Shown piece after piece: positions 22,511 through 35,850 of a DNA stretch of 64,000 nucleotides (positions within the stretch are counted from its first letter, which is position 1; each line of letters begins with the position of its first letter). The notes below the pieces were generated by a model. The model saw only the letters and a program-made list of their open reading frames with translations. It searched no databases and had not been told where the DNA came from. Both the position numbers and the translations under genes were made by a program. The DNA comes from Struthidea cinerea (Eukaryota > Chordata > Aves > Passeriformes > Corcoracidae): contig VZTI01004803.1 in NCBI GenBank assembly GCA_013397865.1, forward strand, positions 3,994,873 to 4,058,872. The letters are read 5' to 3'.

Positions 22511-23101
22511 TGCTGGGTTTGGCTGGGGTAGAGTTAATTTCCTTCGCAGTAGCTAGTATGCATCTAAGTTTTGGATTTCCTTGCTGAAATCGGTGTAGAT
22601 AATACTGGGAAATTTTTGTTATTGCTGACCAACTCTCAAACAGAATCAAGGCCTTTTTTTGCTTTTCACTCCACCCCACCAGTGAGCAGGCTTGGGGTAC
22701 ACAGGAATTGGGAGGGGACATGGTCGGGACAGCTGACCCCAAGTTATGAAAGGGATATCCCACAAAATATGGCATCATGCTCAGTATATAAAGCTGGGAG
22801 AAGAAGAAAGGAGTTGGGGGAGTTTAGGGTGATGGTGTTTGACTTCTCAAGTAACTGTTACATATGATGGAGCCCTGCTTTCCTGAGGGTGGCTGAACAC
22901 CTGTCTGTCCATGGGAAGTGGTGAATGAATTCCTTGTTTTGCCTTGCTTGCCTATGTGCCTTTGTCTTTCCCTACTAAACTGTCTTTATCTCAACTCACA
23001 AGTTTGTCACTTTTACCCCGTCGTCTCTCTGCCACACTCCCACCATGGGACAGTGAGTCAGCAGCTCTGTGGGGTCGAGCTGCTGGCTGGGATTAAACCT
23101 T
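22511..23101 (+). mobile_element. Near-complete solo LTR of a common avian ERV family
   Basis: It begins TGCTGGGTTTGGCTGGGGTA and ends at GCTGGCTGGGATTAAACCTT, about 590 bp. The recognisable order is a U3 with ctgaccccaagttatgaaaggg, a TATA box TATATAAAG at 22785-22793, then ccctgctttcctgag, cctactaaactg (poly(A)-like, about 22971), and the U5 block tctttatctcaactcacaag. The same blocks occur in reverse orientation at 62085-62620 and, as a short 5' piece, at 42273-42311. No gag or pol lies alongside. The last few bases have diverged from the usual ACCACA-type end, and no target duplication is evident. I remember it as an abundant passerine LTR. Confidence 0.8.
22785..22793 (+). promoter_or_regulatory. 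LTR TATA box
   Basis: TATATAAAG stands mid-LTR and is conserved as CATATAAAG in the antisense copy at 62365-62374. Conservation between two dispersed copies supports it as the family's core promoter. Present activity is unknown. Confidence 0.55.
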
Positions 23102-25653
23102 GAAAGCTTTTTGTGGTTTTCTTTTATTTATTTCCTTTTTTTGTGCTGTATGCTTCTGTAAATAACATGAAAAAGAAAAGCAACAGTGAACATTAACAAC
23201 ATTTAAAGTATGTGAAAGTAGGATTAGAAAATTATGTACAATGGAGATTAAATTAATTTTTATTCCTTTTTACCAAGATAGGACTGTATCATCATAATTA
23301 GTCAGTTCTATTGTGGTACTCAGACAGAGATATTTAAAATTTATTCTAAGACTTTTTTTCTGTAGAGCCTAAATTAAATTATATCTTATCTCTTAACTTT
23401 ATGTCCTCTTCTTTAGTTTCCTTTCTGTTTGATGTCTTAGTTTTACTTAACCTTAGATTAAGATCTAAGTAGAAATACACTTCTGTCTTAACTTTTTTTT
23501 GAGATCTTCTGAAAGGTTTCAGCCCTTCTAGCTCCAGGCTTTTTTATCGTATGTTGCCATATTTTCATGAATTACACCTTTGAGTTCTTTTTATGCCTTT
23601 CTGGATAATATCCTTCATCCAGAAGAAAACTAAAATACATGTTTTAAACATTGCATTGTTTAAGGAATTTGTGTGTTCTATCCATTTAGTCAGGAAGAAA
23701 GGACCAAGTACTAGTTTGCATTTGTCAGTACCTTGCATATGCAGATGTTTATTAACTGCATTTTTGTATTTGACGATTTCAAAGAATTATTATTTGAATA
23801 ATATTAATGTAACAAGATGGTGTTCTCTGGTAAATTTTGAATTACAGATCTTCTGATAATATTACTCAGTCTGAAATGTAACACATTCTTTAAAGAAAAC
23901 TGAAATTATTCTCGATGTACACAATTCTTGAATTTTAACTAATATGTCAAAAAATCACAGTATCATGAGTTAATGGGACCAATATTCCACTCTTTCGTAT
24001 GGTGAATGTCACACTCAATTTAATATAAGTAAGAGTGGAAATACTGGGTTCCTGAATTTTTTGTGTTTGCTCTTGCAAACAGTAAAATTATCTTGTAATA
24101 TCTCAAAACCTTTTCCTGTTAGAGATTGCCTGAAAAAAGTGATACTGATAACCTTCTGCTGTCCCTGAATACTCAGATATACCTTTCTGATGGTTGTGTG
24201 AAAATTACATATACAATATAAGTAAATAAAATTACATATACAAAAAATATTCATTGCAGGATACACAAATTTAAATCCATTATCCTATATTACAACTCTC
24301 AGATCATATGTACTTCCTAATTTTTTTACTTTACTTTTGAATTATAAAAAACCATGACAAATTACATAGCAGCTCATGGCTTTCTGTCCCATCAGGAAGA
24401 TTGAAACAACAAATCTGATGTTCCTAAATTTTTTCTAATTAAGTATAAGAAGTGTTCATTACATTACTTTTCTGGATTTCCTAAGCTTTCCCGATAACAT
24501 TTCATCACATGACATGTAAGCAGTTTGTGTACTTACATTTTGTTTACGAGTTTTTCTATTTAGATCTTGCTAATGCTCTCATTTTAATAACAAGAAGATT
24601 TTGATTTCTACTCAGTGAATTCACCCTTTCCTTAGCCTAATCTGCATATGAGAGATTAAAGGGATTTCTTTGAAATGACAACAAAGAGAACATAATATTC
24701 CATACCTAAGGACTAAGGATTAAAGAAATGTGCTAATTCCATTTGGGAGAAAAAAAGAAGTGATTTTCCTGCTCTGTATGTATACATCTCAGCATAATTA
24801 TTACAAATCAATGACTCAGTGTGTTTCTGGTATTTGGCCAAATCATTATTTTTACTAAAAAACTGATTTTACATTAACAACAAAAGTTAAATATTTTCAT
24901 TTAAATTATTGGTTTAAAACATATGAAATACAATGTAGCTGGACTGAACATAATTTAATAAGCCCATATAATTTGCTGTGTCCTTGAAAGATTCAACTTC
25001 TGTTGGAGACAGAATCTATCAAATCTCTAAATTCATTCATTTCTCACTATTTCTTGTGCAAAGCCAGCCAATACACAATGCAGAAGGGTAGTGCTATGAA
25101 GTATCATTTAACACTGCTGAACGCTCTAAGTCAGTCCATCAACATTTATATGTTTCTTCAAAAACATGATAATTTTGCAAATACTTAGGTCTCACTTTAG
25201 AGCAAAGACTCATTTTTAATCTTTTGAAAATTGTCTACAATTTATGTAGAAGTATTTTCAAGTTTTCTTCTGCCCTAGGTTGTTTTATGAAAAGAATTTT
25301 TTTAAAAGTCAAAATTGATATAAGCATGATGGTCAGTTTCAGTGTTGTCATTCAAGACAAAGTGGATTTCCTTAGGAACAAATAAATTATCTTGCATCAA
25401 AAAGCTTCCAAATACTCTTCTACTACTTCATCTAATATTGCTGTAAATTTAGTGCTGTTCTTTGTGTCATCTAGAAGTGACAGTGTAGTAGCACAGAGTG
25501 AGAAACGTTAAGAACCAAGAACTGATCAAACAAGCAATAGAGGGAACCTTCTGAACATCGGTAGTGTAGTATTCAGACATGAAATATCACCAGCCCACCG
25601 GTTCTAGTTACTTGCATTTCACATTGAAATCTCACCCATTTTGACAAATGCAG
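23102..25653. other. 2.6 kb without a recognised gene or repeat
   Basis: AT-rich DNA. A 15-bp motif aaaattacatataca occurs twice, near 24200 and 24228. Open frames at 23593-23856 and 24015-24266 have no recognisable product. Confidence 0.5.
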
Positions 25654-25998
25654 TGTCGCTGTTGGGGCGGTCCCGACACACATGGACAGTGCCTCGGATG
25701 AGGTGCAAAAAGCCTTTTATCAAAAAAAGCAGCCTCTTTTACATGCCTTGTGTATGCTGTAATTCGTGTTACAGATTCATTGGCTGCTAAACTACTACAA
25801 TAGATTTACCGGCTACTATTAACTAAAACATATAGTCGTCGGCCACCTATGGCATAAGCGTTCAAGCATTCAGAAAAATAACAGGTGCAGATATGTTGCT
25901 GTTTTTCTCCTTCTATTGTTTAATTTTCATGCTTCTGTTTATACTACATTCTCACGGGTAAAAACTAATTGTTTTTCTTCTCACAGACTTTTCTCACA
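25654..25998 (-). mobile_element. Antisense solo LTR, about 345 bp, ERVK-like
   Basis: Read on the minus strand, it starts TGTGAGAAAAGTCTGTGAGA and ends CGGGACCGCCCCAACAGCGACA, with TG/CA termini. Between lie TTTTTACCCGTGAGAATG, a weak poly(A)-like GATAAAAGG and the R/U5 block CACCTCATCCGAGGCACTGT. This arrangement matches a short passerine betaretrovirus-like LTR as I remember it. No coding sequence flanks it, so it is solo. I could not identify a 6-bp target duplication, and the left or right end may be a few bases off. Confidence 0.7.
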
Positions 25999-28499
25999 GT
26001 CCTTCTCTAGTTGAAGTAACAGGCCTGAGCCATAATTTTACAAAGGCAACAAGGCCTTCATTTTATAAGGTTTTACTTGAATGACACAATGCAGACCAGT
26101 TTCTATAACTGCTCCTGTTCATTATTGATGTAAGCCGCTTATGGGTGACAGTTTCTGTTGCCTCCCCAGTCCAAGAGTTAGCTCATTCATTTGTTTCAGA
26201 AAAAAGGGAAAAGGAGGCTGGTCACCACCTAGGGAAACCTCATCAGGCCATGTGGGCCCTAGCAGCCCATGTCTTCTGCAGCAGCAAAACCAGCAAGGCC
26301 ACTGTTGTGCCATGCTCACTTCACTTTCTGACCCAAAAAGGCACATTTTGTTCCCTGTAGTGAGAGGCTTCATAGTTCACAAAATGTATATGGGTATCCC
26401 TTTAATGTCAGTTTAAATCAATGAGATTAGCACAGGCACCTCCAATAGTTATTACACAGAGTAACCACAGGCTTTCACAGACTGTTCTTGGTGTTGGATT
26501 TGTCAACCTTTGAAAACACTACTCTTTAAATCTTTAATTAAAATGACTGGCTCAATGTTGTATGAACATACATCCACATGCAAAATTCATGAGGATTCTT
26601 TTCTGGCAATGAATGTAAACTGTAGGTTTGCCACAGAGTTAATATTAGGAGTACTTATATAACTGCTGATGTCCCATTCCTTGTCATAGAGGCATCCAAA
26701 TTTATCATTTAATTTTCATTATCTTAAAAATAAACACATGTAATTATAATTTTTAAATTTGTGACATAAGGGCAATTAACACATTCAAACAAAGTAAAGA
26801 CAATATTTATTCCACTGAGTTTTATTAAATATTAAGAAAGGAGTTATCTTTTTAAATTTCTTCTATTTAATTTTTAGAGAAAACCCAGGAAAATATATAT
26901 GCAAATATATTAGCATAAAAATATATTTTTCACCCATTATTTCTAGTCCCTGAGAAATAAAACAAATTCCAAAGGTAATTATGTTTGTGTAGCAAAGCCT
27001 ACACAGTAGATTAAATTTCAGTTGCTACAGGTAATGCCCAAGAAGAAATCAGAGATAAATGAAAAATATCCAGTAGCATCAAGACCAGTTAATAAAATTC
27101 CTGTCCTGCTGGTGTACTTCTGAAACAAATGAACTGCCCTATGTATGGAAGTAGCTTAAAGACCTGTCAGCAAAGCTTCCCAGTAAGCTGTCAGTGCACA
27201 TAACACAGTGTTTCCACTCCCCTTACTTTCCCACCCCTTCCTGTAGATCAACTTAAATGGGTAGGTAGGATTGAACCTGTCTCCTAAGAACTTGAGGTTA
27301 AGTTCAAGTTCAATTCCTTTATGATTTGGACTAATATGTTAAATCAATTTTAAACACGGAACTCTGTCATAATAATATGAAGTACAAAATGTGCTGAGTT
27401 CTGTAAGTCTACTTCTCATGTTTTGCTGTGAATCTAGCAGCAACTTGTATCTAGGCTAGCAAGAAATATAACGATAAAGGTTCTATGGTCTATTAAACAA
27501 ATTGAAGCTAAATGGATGGGCAATGCCATGTGTTATGTAGCTTAGTTTCTGGTACTGATATAAAGCTGCCTGAAGATAGAAGACTGAACCAGCAGTATGT
27601 CTTTTAGTTTTTATGACTATCCTCTACATGAAATATTATGCCACTGAAACTTTATTATACACACAGAAAAGGCTGGAACTTAGTCATGTATGTCGGACAA
27701 AGTACAACCTATCCCAACTTGCTTCATAGTATGTTATGAGTAACACATACTAGCAGAATGCTAGCCGTGACCTGTATCCTCCACAATTCTTTGTGATGTT
27801 CACAGGGTCTTTCATCAGCAGGGTCAAAAAATTATGAAATGGATAGAAGTTAATTTCTCCATGTATATATAAAGTTTGTTTAGTTAAGAAATTTTACTCT
27901 GCGCACAGTGGGAGTGACCCCAGCATGGTGATTGCAGTTCTCTGCTGCCTTAAATAATGGATCTTTTTTGTGACTTCTAGACAAATGATTATGTCAAATT
28001 CTGATGCATAAATTAATTTCTTATTAAAATTTATCTCTTCCCGTGGCTAGAAGTTGAGTGGCCTGTTTCCGTAATGACAGAAAAAACATGTCTGATCAAC
28101 CATTTCAGAATTCAAGACTTAAAGAAAGCCTCACGTAAGCCATGCACAGCAATGAGCACTTAGCACTCCACTGCCAAATCAATTTGCTACTTTTTCACTT
28201 TTCACTCTGTCCACTTACAGACTGACAAGCCAGTTTAAAGAGACACAGGCGTACACTGCTTCTTAGCTTGGATAAGCTGTCTGCATAATCCATCAGACAT
28301 CATCATTCTGACACAAGTTAGGACCATAAAACTACCTTGGAAAACAAACAAAACACAGGTAGCACCACAGCAATCCTGCAGTAGCAAGGAAAAGGACTTG
28401 ACAAGATTATAAGTCGGAAATTCCTAAAAATTAGTCATGTCCCTAGAAAAGAAATGTGAAAAATAAAGCACATATTATGTTCAGCATGTAATCAGCTGG
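25999..28499. other. 2.5 kb without a recognised gene or repeat
   Basis: A somewhat GC-richer patch at 26140-26380 has short open frames in several phases on both strands but no recognisable domain. The rest is AT-rich. Nothing supports a gene call. Confidence 0.5.
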
Positions 28500-28519
28500 A
28501 TAGTTCTTTAAAGAACTAT
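28500..28519. repeat. 20-bp perfect palindrome
   Basis: Arms ATAGTTCTTT and AAAGAACTAT join without a spacer. No repeat family borders it. A chance origin is possible in AT-rich DNA. Confidence 0.85.
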
Positions 28520-31500
28520 ATTTCTATGTTGACTTTCTAGTGGGCCTTCTCCTTGGAATGAGACCCTTTTTATTCTAGGAAAGGAAAAAACCCTTTCTTG
28601 TGGTATTTACTAAAGCTGGAGATACACAACCTTTCTTTTTTCTTCTCCCCCGCCACTTTTTTGTAGTTGTTGTTGTTTAATAAAAATGGTAGAGCAAAAA
28701 GTGAGTTTCCAGTGTCCAGCAGAGTTTTTTTAGCAAGCACAATTAACATCTGTAGGTCACCAGCTGAGAGATTAATAAAGATATCTGAAATAAGAAATTT
28801 AAAACCATAGATATAGCATTATATGGGTATCTTACCTACACAAAAGGAAACAGGCACATCCAGTGGGTTTTGCATAGGGGAAGGAAAAGGGAAATGTTTT
28901 AGAGCATAAAGTGGCTTGCTTTCAATGCAGCTGCTGAAATTTTGCAAAGCTGTCCTTCTCTGACAACTCCTATGTCTTATCTCTCGTCTTTTCTATTTAT
29001 TTGCACTGTGAGAATGTTGTGAGAACAAAGCAAATATTATTAGCTTTATGTTGACTTTCTGCTATAGTTATATATTGTAAGAAAGGAAGAATCTGGTAGG
29101 AACAAGTGTTACTCATAGACTTTTCCAGACATGGAAAATCCTATGTGATCCCCTTTTTGTAGGTCCAACCACTTCACCTATATTACTTTCACATTTTTCC
29201 TTCCTTTTTGTCACACGGTAAGGCTCTCCTGAGTTGGAAAGGGACGTTTCAGACTCCCATTGTTTAAGTAAAATTCCGTTTAGTAATATGTATTATGCTG
29301 AAAACATGTAGCAGTATCTCTCAAAGGCAAATGATTCCTTGATTTTTAAAATTTGAATTTAACTTTGTAAGTAGAAAGTTGTGAAGATTCATTGACTACC
29401 CACTGCACAGCATTAATGCAGTGAACATGTACCAAGTATTAATTATTACAATTTCCATGAAATAGAGAAGAATCAGAAATATTCAAAAGCTAGAAATGCC
29501 CTGACCTAAGTTTTCAGTATCATTACCAATCTTTAATATTATGCAAAAAATCCTCTTAATTCAACACAAAAATTACACATTCTTATTTCTAAAGAGCCTG
29601 TAGAATTTATCATGAAAATAAAAGATAAAGGTCAACCAACCCTACTGAGTTCTAGTGGATCTTCTTTCACAGTTACATTGTCTGAAATCTTACATGGATG
29701 CAAATGAGCAACAGTAATCAATCATGAAAACTGGGATGCCCTTTAAAGCCTATATTTTCATAGTATTTTTCTCTAAATAACATATTGCTGCCCAAATAGC
29801 TGTGCAAAAGGCTTTGCCCTAGTCCCCAAAACAGTGGGGTTTTAGGCGTTTCTACACATCACTAATTTTCTACTGATGGAGACACCGGGCAAGCTGTATG
29901 AGAGGCCATGAGTCACTGCTGTTGCAGGAGGACAGACACTTTGTCTTAGAACTAAGGAAGAAAGTAGATTTAAGATCAGATGTATTTGCAGGACCTATCT
30001 GTGGACATGCATAGTTTATGTGAGAAGGAAAACTTGCTAATTTATGGACTAATGTCGAATGAGATTCGATCTATATCTCTAGTTGAACCCTTAGTATCAT
30101 GTATGGGTAAGTTTCAGGAACTTGTTCTCAAAGTTGTCAGTTTGGGTCCTCAGAAATACAAACACAATACATATGTGTATTGTAGAAGGAAACCTGAAGC
30201 TAGATGGACATGCTGAACATCATAAAAGTTACTGTCTGTAAGGCTGAAATTACTGTTATTCTTCACTTATAGATGACACAGTCATATCTTTTTCTGAAGA
30301 GTTCTGTAGGCCCCAAAACACTGAAGTATGATATTGGAGTTAATATTGACTTTTTCTGCTTTGAATATAGGTAAGGTAGTACATGCACAAATCATAAATC
30401 TCTGAAGAAAGCTTGCAAAGTCTTGGAAAACAAAAACTCTGTGCGGGCATTGGTTTCTGCACAGCTTTGTTTTTCAGAAAAAATCCACACTTTAAAAATT
30501 ACTATATTTATGCTAAATATGATCCAGATTTTTGCAGGTGGCAACTCATAGAGACAGGGAAATGAAGGGCTGTAATTATAGTTATAATTATGCATAATGA
30601 TATGCAGACTGCTGCCTTAATACACAGATCCCTCATTGTGCAAATGGGGCACGAAACACCTTTGTCTCCTTTGGGACAGACAGAATTTCAACTTGAATGG
30701 ATCCTTTGAGAAGCACTTGGGAGATATGTAAATAAATACTGGACCATTTATTTGCCAATGTGGATATTATGGTCTTTTTTTTCATACTAAAATTAATGCC
30801 ATAGCATAGTTTCCTTGAGAACATGACATAACAGGAAGGATAATTTGTCAAGTCCCAAGGTGACTTTTCAGACACTGTTAAAAAAAATCCCTGTGCTGTA
30901 GGGATAAGGAGGCATAATGAGGCAGGCAAGCCAAATGGAACTCATCCCACACAATACAGCATGTTTGATTTAGAAAGCAAGTTTTCACCTTTCCTGTCAG
31001 ATTCTGCTCACATGAAAACAATGTCAAATTTTTGGATCTTTTCTCTCTCCTGACTGAATGCTGGAATTTTCACAGCTTTTTTATCATAAAACATTTTTCT
31101 TTGGGAAAGATGAAATGAGTCTACCATTGATGTTGCAGTGGTTCCAATGGCTGCTCTGGATTAAGGCGCATTTGATAGCTCATTGGGTGTGCAAACAACC
31201 AGAAGTGTGTCCTCCTAAAGAGCTCACTATCTCATATTATTTTTGAAATAAAAAGCACACCATGACTTTAACTGCTAGGGACTACACATCATCAGTATAC
31301 AAGGAGCTATGGTTGCATAAAATGGAGGAAATTCTGGTAGAATCTGCTCATAATAGTTTTTCTCTACAGTTAGTTTGCTCAAGACCATATTTCCCATTAT
31401 GTTCGTAAAGGAGTTTGTGCCTTGATGTACCAGGTATAAATATAATGTGGAGAACGTGGGACATCTTTAAAACAACTGTAACTGACACTTGTTTGACAAC

Positions 31501-34500
31501 ATGCTTCCTGAAATATTCTGGCCTCCCAGGTAATAAGAAAAATCATCACCTCCCCTTCATCGGAGGTGGTGAACCTCACAAAATTTAATCAAGATTCATT
31601 AGAACTAAGGGAGACTTTTCACTATGCAAACTGCCTCACAAAGTCAATATCCCCTGCATGTTGAGTGTGATTGCACAGCATATCTGTGGCAGTGCCTATG
31701 GTAAGATTTTACCTATAAGGCATAGCAGCGAGCTCAGACATAATGAAAAGTAAAATACCTCCATTAAAAATACTGTAGAATCTCAATAAAATATCTGGAA
31801 ATTCTCGTCTTATAGCCTTTGGACTTTTAGACAGTATGACATCTTCAAATGAAGATCCAACTGCCATGAGCTTTAATAAAATATAACTGTTAAAAGACAC
31901 ATACCAAGAAAGTTTAAATGTAAAAGACATCACACTCATTATTAAGAAGAGAGAGAAAAGTCTTTTAGTCAGCAGAGACAGAGAGAACCCTTTCTTATAT
32001 TCACAGAACTATGCACAATGTCATAGTGGCAAATTAAAAAAACTAATTTTATCTGGTTTAATTTAATTTCATGATTGCTGATGTATTTTATTCTTGCTTC
32101 ACCTTTCTCATGTGTTGTCACCTATGTGAGCTGAAAGGTAACCACTGCAAGATTCCTCATTTTCTCTCTTTTTAAAAATAAAGACAACTATCCTGGAAAC
32201 CTGGTCTTCCAGCTGTTAAAGAGTAAAGAGATCACCATCTGCTGAGATGACTCGGTGTAACAATCTCCATTTAGTTTGTCCTTCCAAAGTCAAGAGTGTG
32301 ATTATTCTATAATTCTCTCACCTGATTAATTCTTAACTATGAACATAATTACACTCTCCAGAAGGTAAATCACTCTTATAAATCAGCTGCTGCTGACAGT
32401 TCCCTCTTCTGCATGCTAGCACACTGCAGCAAAGTCAGTCTCAGATTGTAGAAAGAGATGATTGTTAAAACACGTATTTTGTAGAAGCTCTACTCATTAA
32501 TGAATTACAGGTAACATGATACTGCAAGAAAAAAAAAAGGAAAAAAGGACAGAGCATGGCATTTATAAATCCTTCAGCTACTGCAGAAATGTTTTTTATG
32601 ACCACAATGAACAAAGAAAGCAGTGCCTGCATATACAGTCGTACTGCAGCAAGCTGACGTGAAGAGACTGCTTGACATTTATGAATTCTAATCTAATATT
32701 AAATTGCCAAAGGTGGGCTTGGAAGTGGGACTGACTTCAAATAACAAATCAAATAAAAATATATCAAGTGAAAAAATTGTACAATACATCTTTTTCATAT
32801 TCCCCCCACCTCCCTCACCCCCTATCCCTGGTTTAGCAAAGATTTTTTTTTCCTGGTTCTAGCTACTGATCACTTTATGCCCTAACACATAATTTTTAAT
32901 AACACCACGTGATTGTAGTTCCCAATTGTATGAAAAACACCCCAAGGGACTTCTCCTCACATGCAGGAAAAGTCAATGTTTAATACATTTTTCCTAATGT
33001 TTCTCCAGTTTTTCTCAAGCAGCTATAGAGCCCAAGCTTTGCTTAAGAAATCAGAATTTTTTTAAGCAGATTTTCTGAAATATCTAAGACAAGAAAACCT
33101 ACATTGTCCCATCATAACACAGAGCAACAGCTCCCACAGTCTAATCCTAAATGATTTAAGACCTTGATACCTTTGAATCCTGAGTAATGTCTTTGCAAGT
33201 CACAGAGGGACAAACTAGCATGACATAATCATGGGAATGGAATTGGTTCTGGGCTTGAAATTAATTTTTATTTTCCGTAGGAGAATATGTACTGACTTTC
33301 CTATATAATCTTACATATTTTTCCCACAGTATCAGTGAATTCCATGAAGTGATTCAGATAAATTCAATATATTTTGCCTCTGCCAAATAAATACTTCAAT
33401 CTACTGATGACATGAATTGTTATTTTAGAAGGGATAGAAAAAAGTGTGATGAATCTTTTATTCCTTAGATTGATGTATTATTCACTTTATTGCATTTTCT
33501 TTTTTCTTTTTCTGTAGTAAGCTAAATAGTAGGTTTTAAACTCTCTTTGGGTACAGAAGAAATTACTATCACATGTACTTTTAATTATTTCTGATTCCTT
33601 TTCCTCGTTCTTTTGCATGTCTTTGGTTTCCCGAGTGAAATGAAAAATTACTATGAGATAATGAAATCTTTGAAAAATATATTTCCAAATAACTGGGCCA
33701 TAATTACTTCTGAAATCAGTGACACTACATCAGGGATGAATTTATTATCTTACATTTGTTCTTTGTATGTAAGTCCACTATCTCAAACCCACAGTTTGAA
33801 AAGGAAATGTAAAATAAATGTGCTATGTTTTCAGTTAAATCCAGTTAAAGAGCTTAGAGAAAGATTTCAGATGAGACTTGATATACAAGCAAAGATAAAA
33901 GGAGATTTTTTTACAGGATGAAATTCCACATATGACTTATTTTAAAAATTGAAACTTTCCATACTTTATTTTCTTTTTATCAGAGTTCTGTTTGAACTCA
34001 TTTAATTGGCTAAGGGATGGATGAAAGTTTGAGTAAAAAGAGTAAAAAATCTTCAATTATTTGTGTAGGATAAGCTCCCACCAACTTTATCGTGTTCTGG
34101 AGGAAACCTTCGTTACCCTTACTTTGCTTCACTTCAGCACACATTCTCTACAGACTTGTCTCTGAGCTCTACGATGCTCAAACCTACCTGTAGTTGTCTT
34201 AGCTTGCTTAGTTCAGAATTGCCCTGTACATATAATACCAGAGCTAATTCTTCACTTCAGTCTACATAGACATTTAGCTTGTATATGGATTTACTTAACT
34301 AGACTTTTAGTCATAACTTGTTCTTAAGATCCCACTCAGTTGTACAGACAGGCTCTGCATAGTGTGTGTTGAAGGAATTGTGAATGTGTTATCCTGCAAA
34401 CCTTTTTACGATAATGCCCTTCAGCTTTGTTCTCAGTTCCATGTCATTACTGAAATCTCCCATAATACCCAAAAGCAAAAAGGATGTGATGAATCTTCGA

Positions 34501-34709
34501 TGAGATTCCTAAATCAGATGTTTAACATTCACTTGTCTTCTTATAGACACAATACAATTTTTTTTTTCCTCTTAGAAAAGGAGAAGACATTTTGCAAAGC
34601 AGTTTTATTCATATGGTTTTTCTTTACAGTTAAGGTTTTGGCTCTGCACTCAAATATTTTCTGTGTGTGGGAAGTGTCTATTGAACCAACATACTTATTC
34701 TCAGAAGGG
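28520..34709. other. 6.2 kb with no recognisable gene or transposon
   Basis: AT-rich DNA, free of CR1 or LTR sequence that I can recognise. Open frames such as 30633-30929 (minus) and 33613-33921 and 34362-34745 (plus) are AT-driven and domain-free. The short T-rich tracts are unremarkable. Confidence 0.5.
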
Positions 34710-35250
34710 TCACAGAATCACAGAGTGGTTGGTGTCGGAAGGTAGTTCTGCAGACCATCTATTTTAATGTCCCTGCTAAAACAGGTTCTCCCAGAGCAGA
34801 TTGCACACTATCACATTCAGACAGGATATGAGTACTTCCAGAGAAGAAGACTCCAAAACCTCTTTGGGCAGCCTGTTCTAGCACTCTGCCAACCCCAAAG
34901 TAGAGAAGTTTTTCCTCATATTTAGATGGAACCTCCTTTGTTCCAGTCTGTGCCCTTTGCTCCTTATCCTTTTGCTTACGACCACTGTAAAGAGTCTGGC
35001 CCCACCCTCCTGACATCTGCCCTTAAGAGAATTTTGTGCATTGAAAGATCCCATCTGAGTCATCTCTTTTCCAGGCTAAACAAGCTCTGCTCTCCCAGCC
35101 TTTTCTCATAAGAGAGATGTTCCTGTTTCCTAGTGATCTTCACAGTCCCCCTCTTAACCCTTTCCAGTAGTTCCTTGTCTTTCTTGAACTTCAGGGCCCA
35201 GAACTGAACACAGTACTCCAGATGTGACCTCATAGGGCAGAATAGAGTCT
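34710..35250 (-). mobile_element. CR1 LINE 3' region (antisense), part of a deleted copy
   Basis: The plus strand begins with the reverse complement of the CR1 end (TCACAGAATCACAGAGTGGT). It passes through the blocks aagtttttcctcatatttagatgg, cattgaaagatccca, CTCTTTTCCAGGCTAAACAA, ccagccttttctcat and CAGAACTGAACACAGTACTC, ending with agatgtgacctcatagggcag at about 35240. This is the RT C-terminus and 3' UTR in order, read from right to left. All frames are broken. At about 35250 the CR1 3' region stops abruptly and sequence of a CR1 5' type begins. Confidence 0.88.
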
Positions 35251-35850
35251 TCTACTCTATCTTCTAGTGCCCTCAATGACGTTGACTTACTGGCTAGAGA
35301 AGTTGGAATTCCTCTGTTCTGCACTTCAGACGTTCTCCTGCTAACCTGTGATCCCTCTCCAGTCATCTCTTGCTAGCCCTTTGCACCAAACTGGTAGGAG
35401 TGGGATGGATTGAGATTCCCCTCCCCTGTTTATTTTAATTTGAAATCTCTATCACCAGCTTTGCAAGCCTATGACCAAAAAGGCCCCCCACTTCTCTGAC
35501 AGATGGACCCTATCAGTCCCCAGTAGACCAGTTTTCTCAGAGTCCCATGATCTAAGTAACAAAATCCCTGGTTGTGGCATCAGGCCTGTAGCCATTTGTT
35601 GATTCTTCAGATTCAGCTGTCCTCTTCAAAACCCTTCCCTTTGATCAGGAGGATTGATGAAAAAACTACATGTACTCCAGGGGCCTTTACTGCCAGGGTT
35701 CTGTAATCCTTCTTGGTGTTGCTTGGACTGCTCATGGCTCCCAGAAACAACAGAAGTGAGTAATAATCAGTGGACTTTATGAGTCCTGGTAGCCACTCAG
35801 TAGCATCCCTGATATGAGTTCCCTCTAAGAATCATGCTTCTCTAGAGAGC
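35251..35850 (-). mobile_element. CR1 5' region (antisense), joined to the 3' region
   Basis: On the minus strand the segment reads GGAACTCATATCAGGGATGC, ACTGAGTGGCTACCAGGACT, GGGGACTGATAGGGTCCATC, TGTCAGAGAAGTGGGG, GGTCATAGGCTTGCAAAGCT and CAATCCATCCCACTCCTACC. The wording agrees with the 5' untranslated/ORF1-proximal region of avian CR1 elements as I remember it. It lies upstream, in the element's own orientation, of the 3' region at 34710-35250. ORF2 is missing between them, so this looks like one internally deleted copy rather than two unrelated fragments. Identification of the 5' part rests on memory and is less certain. Confidence 0.55.

Noticed and set aside
33613..33921. 102-codon plus frame
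   Set aside because: AT-driven composition, no domain, no neighbouring gene structure.
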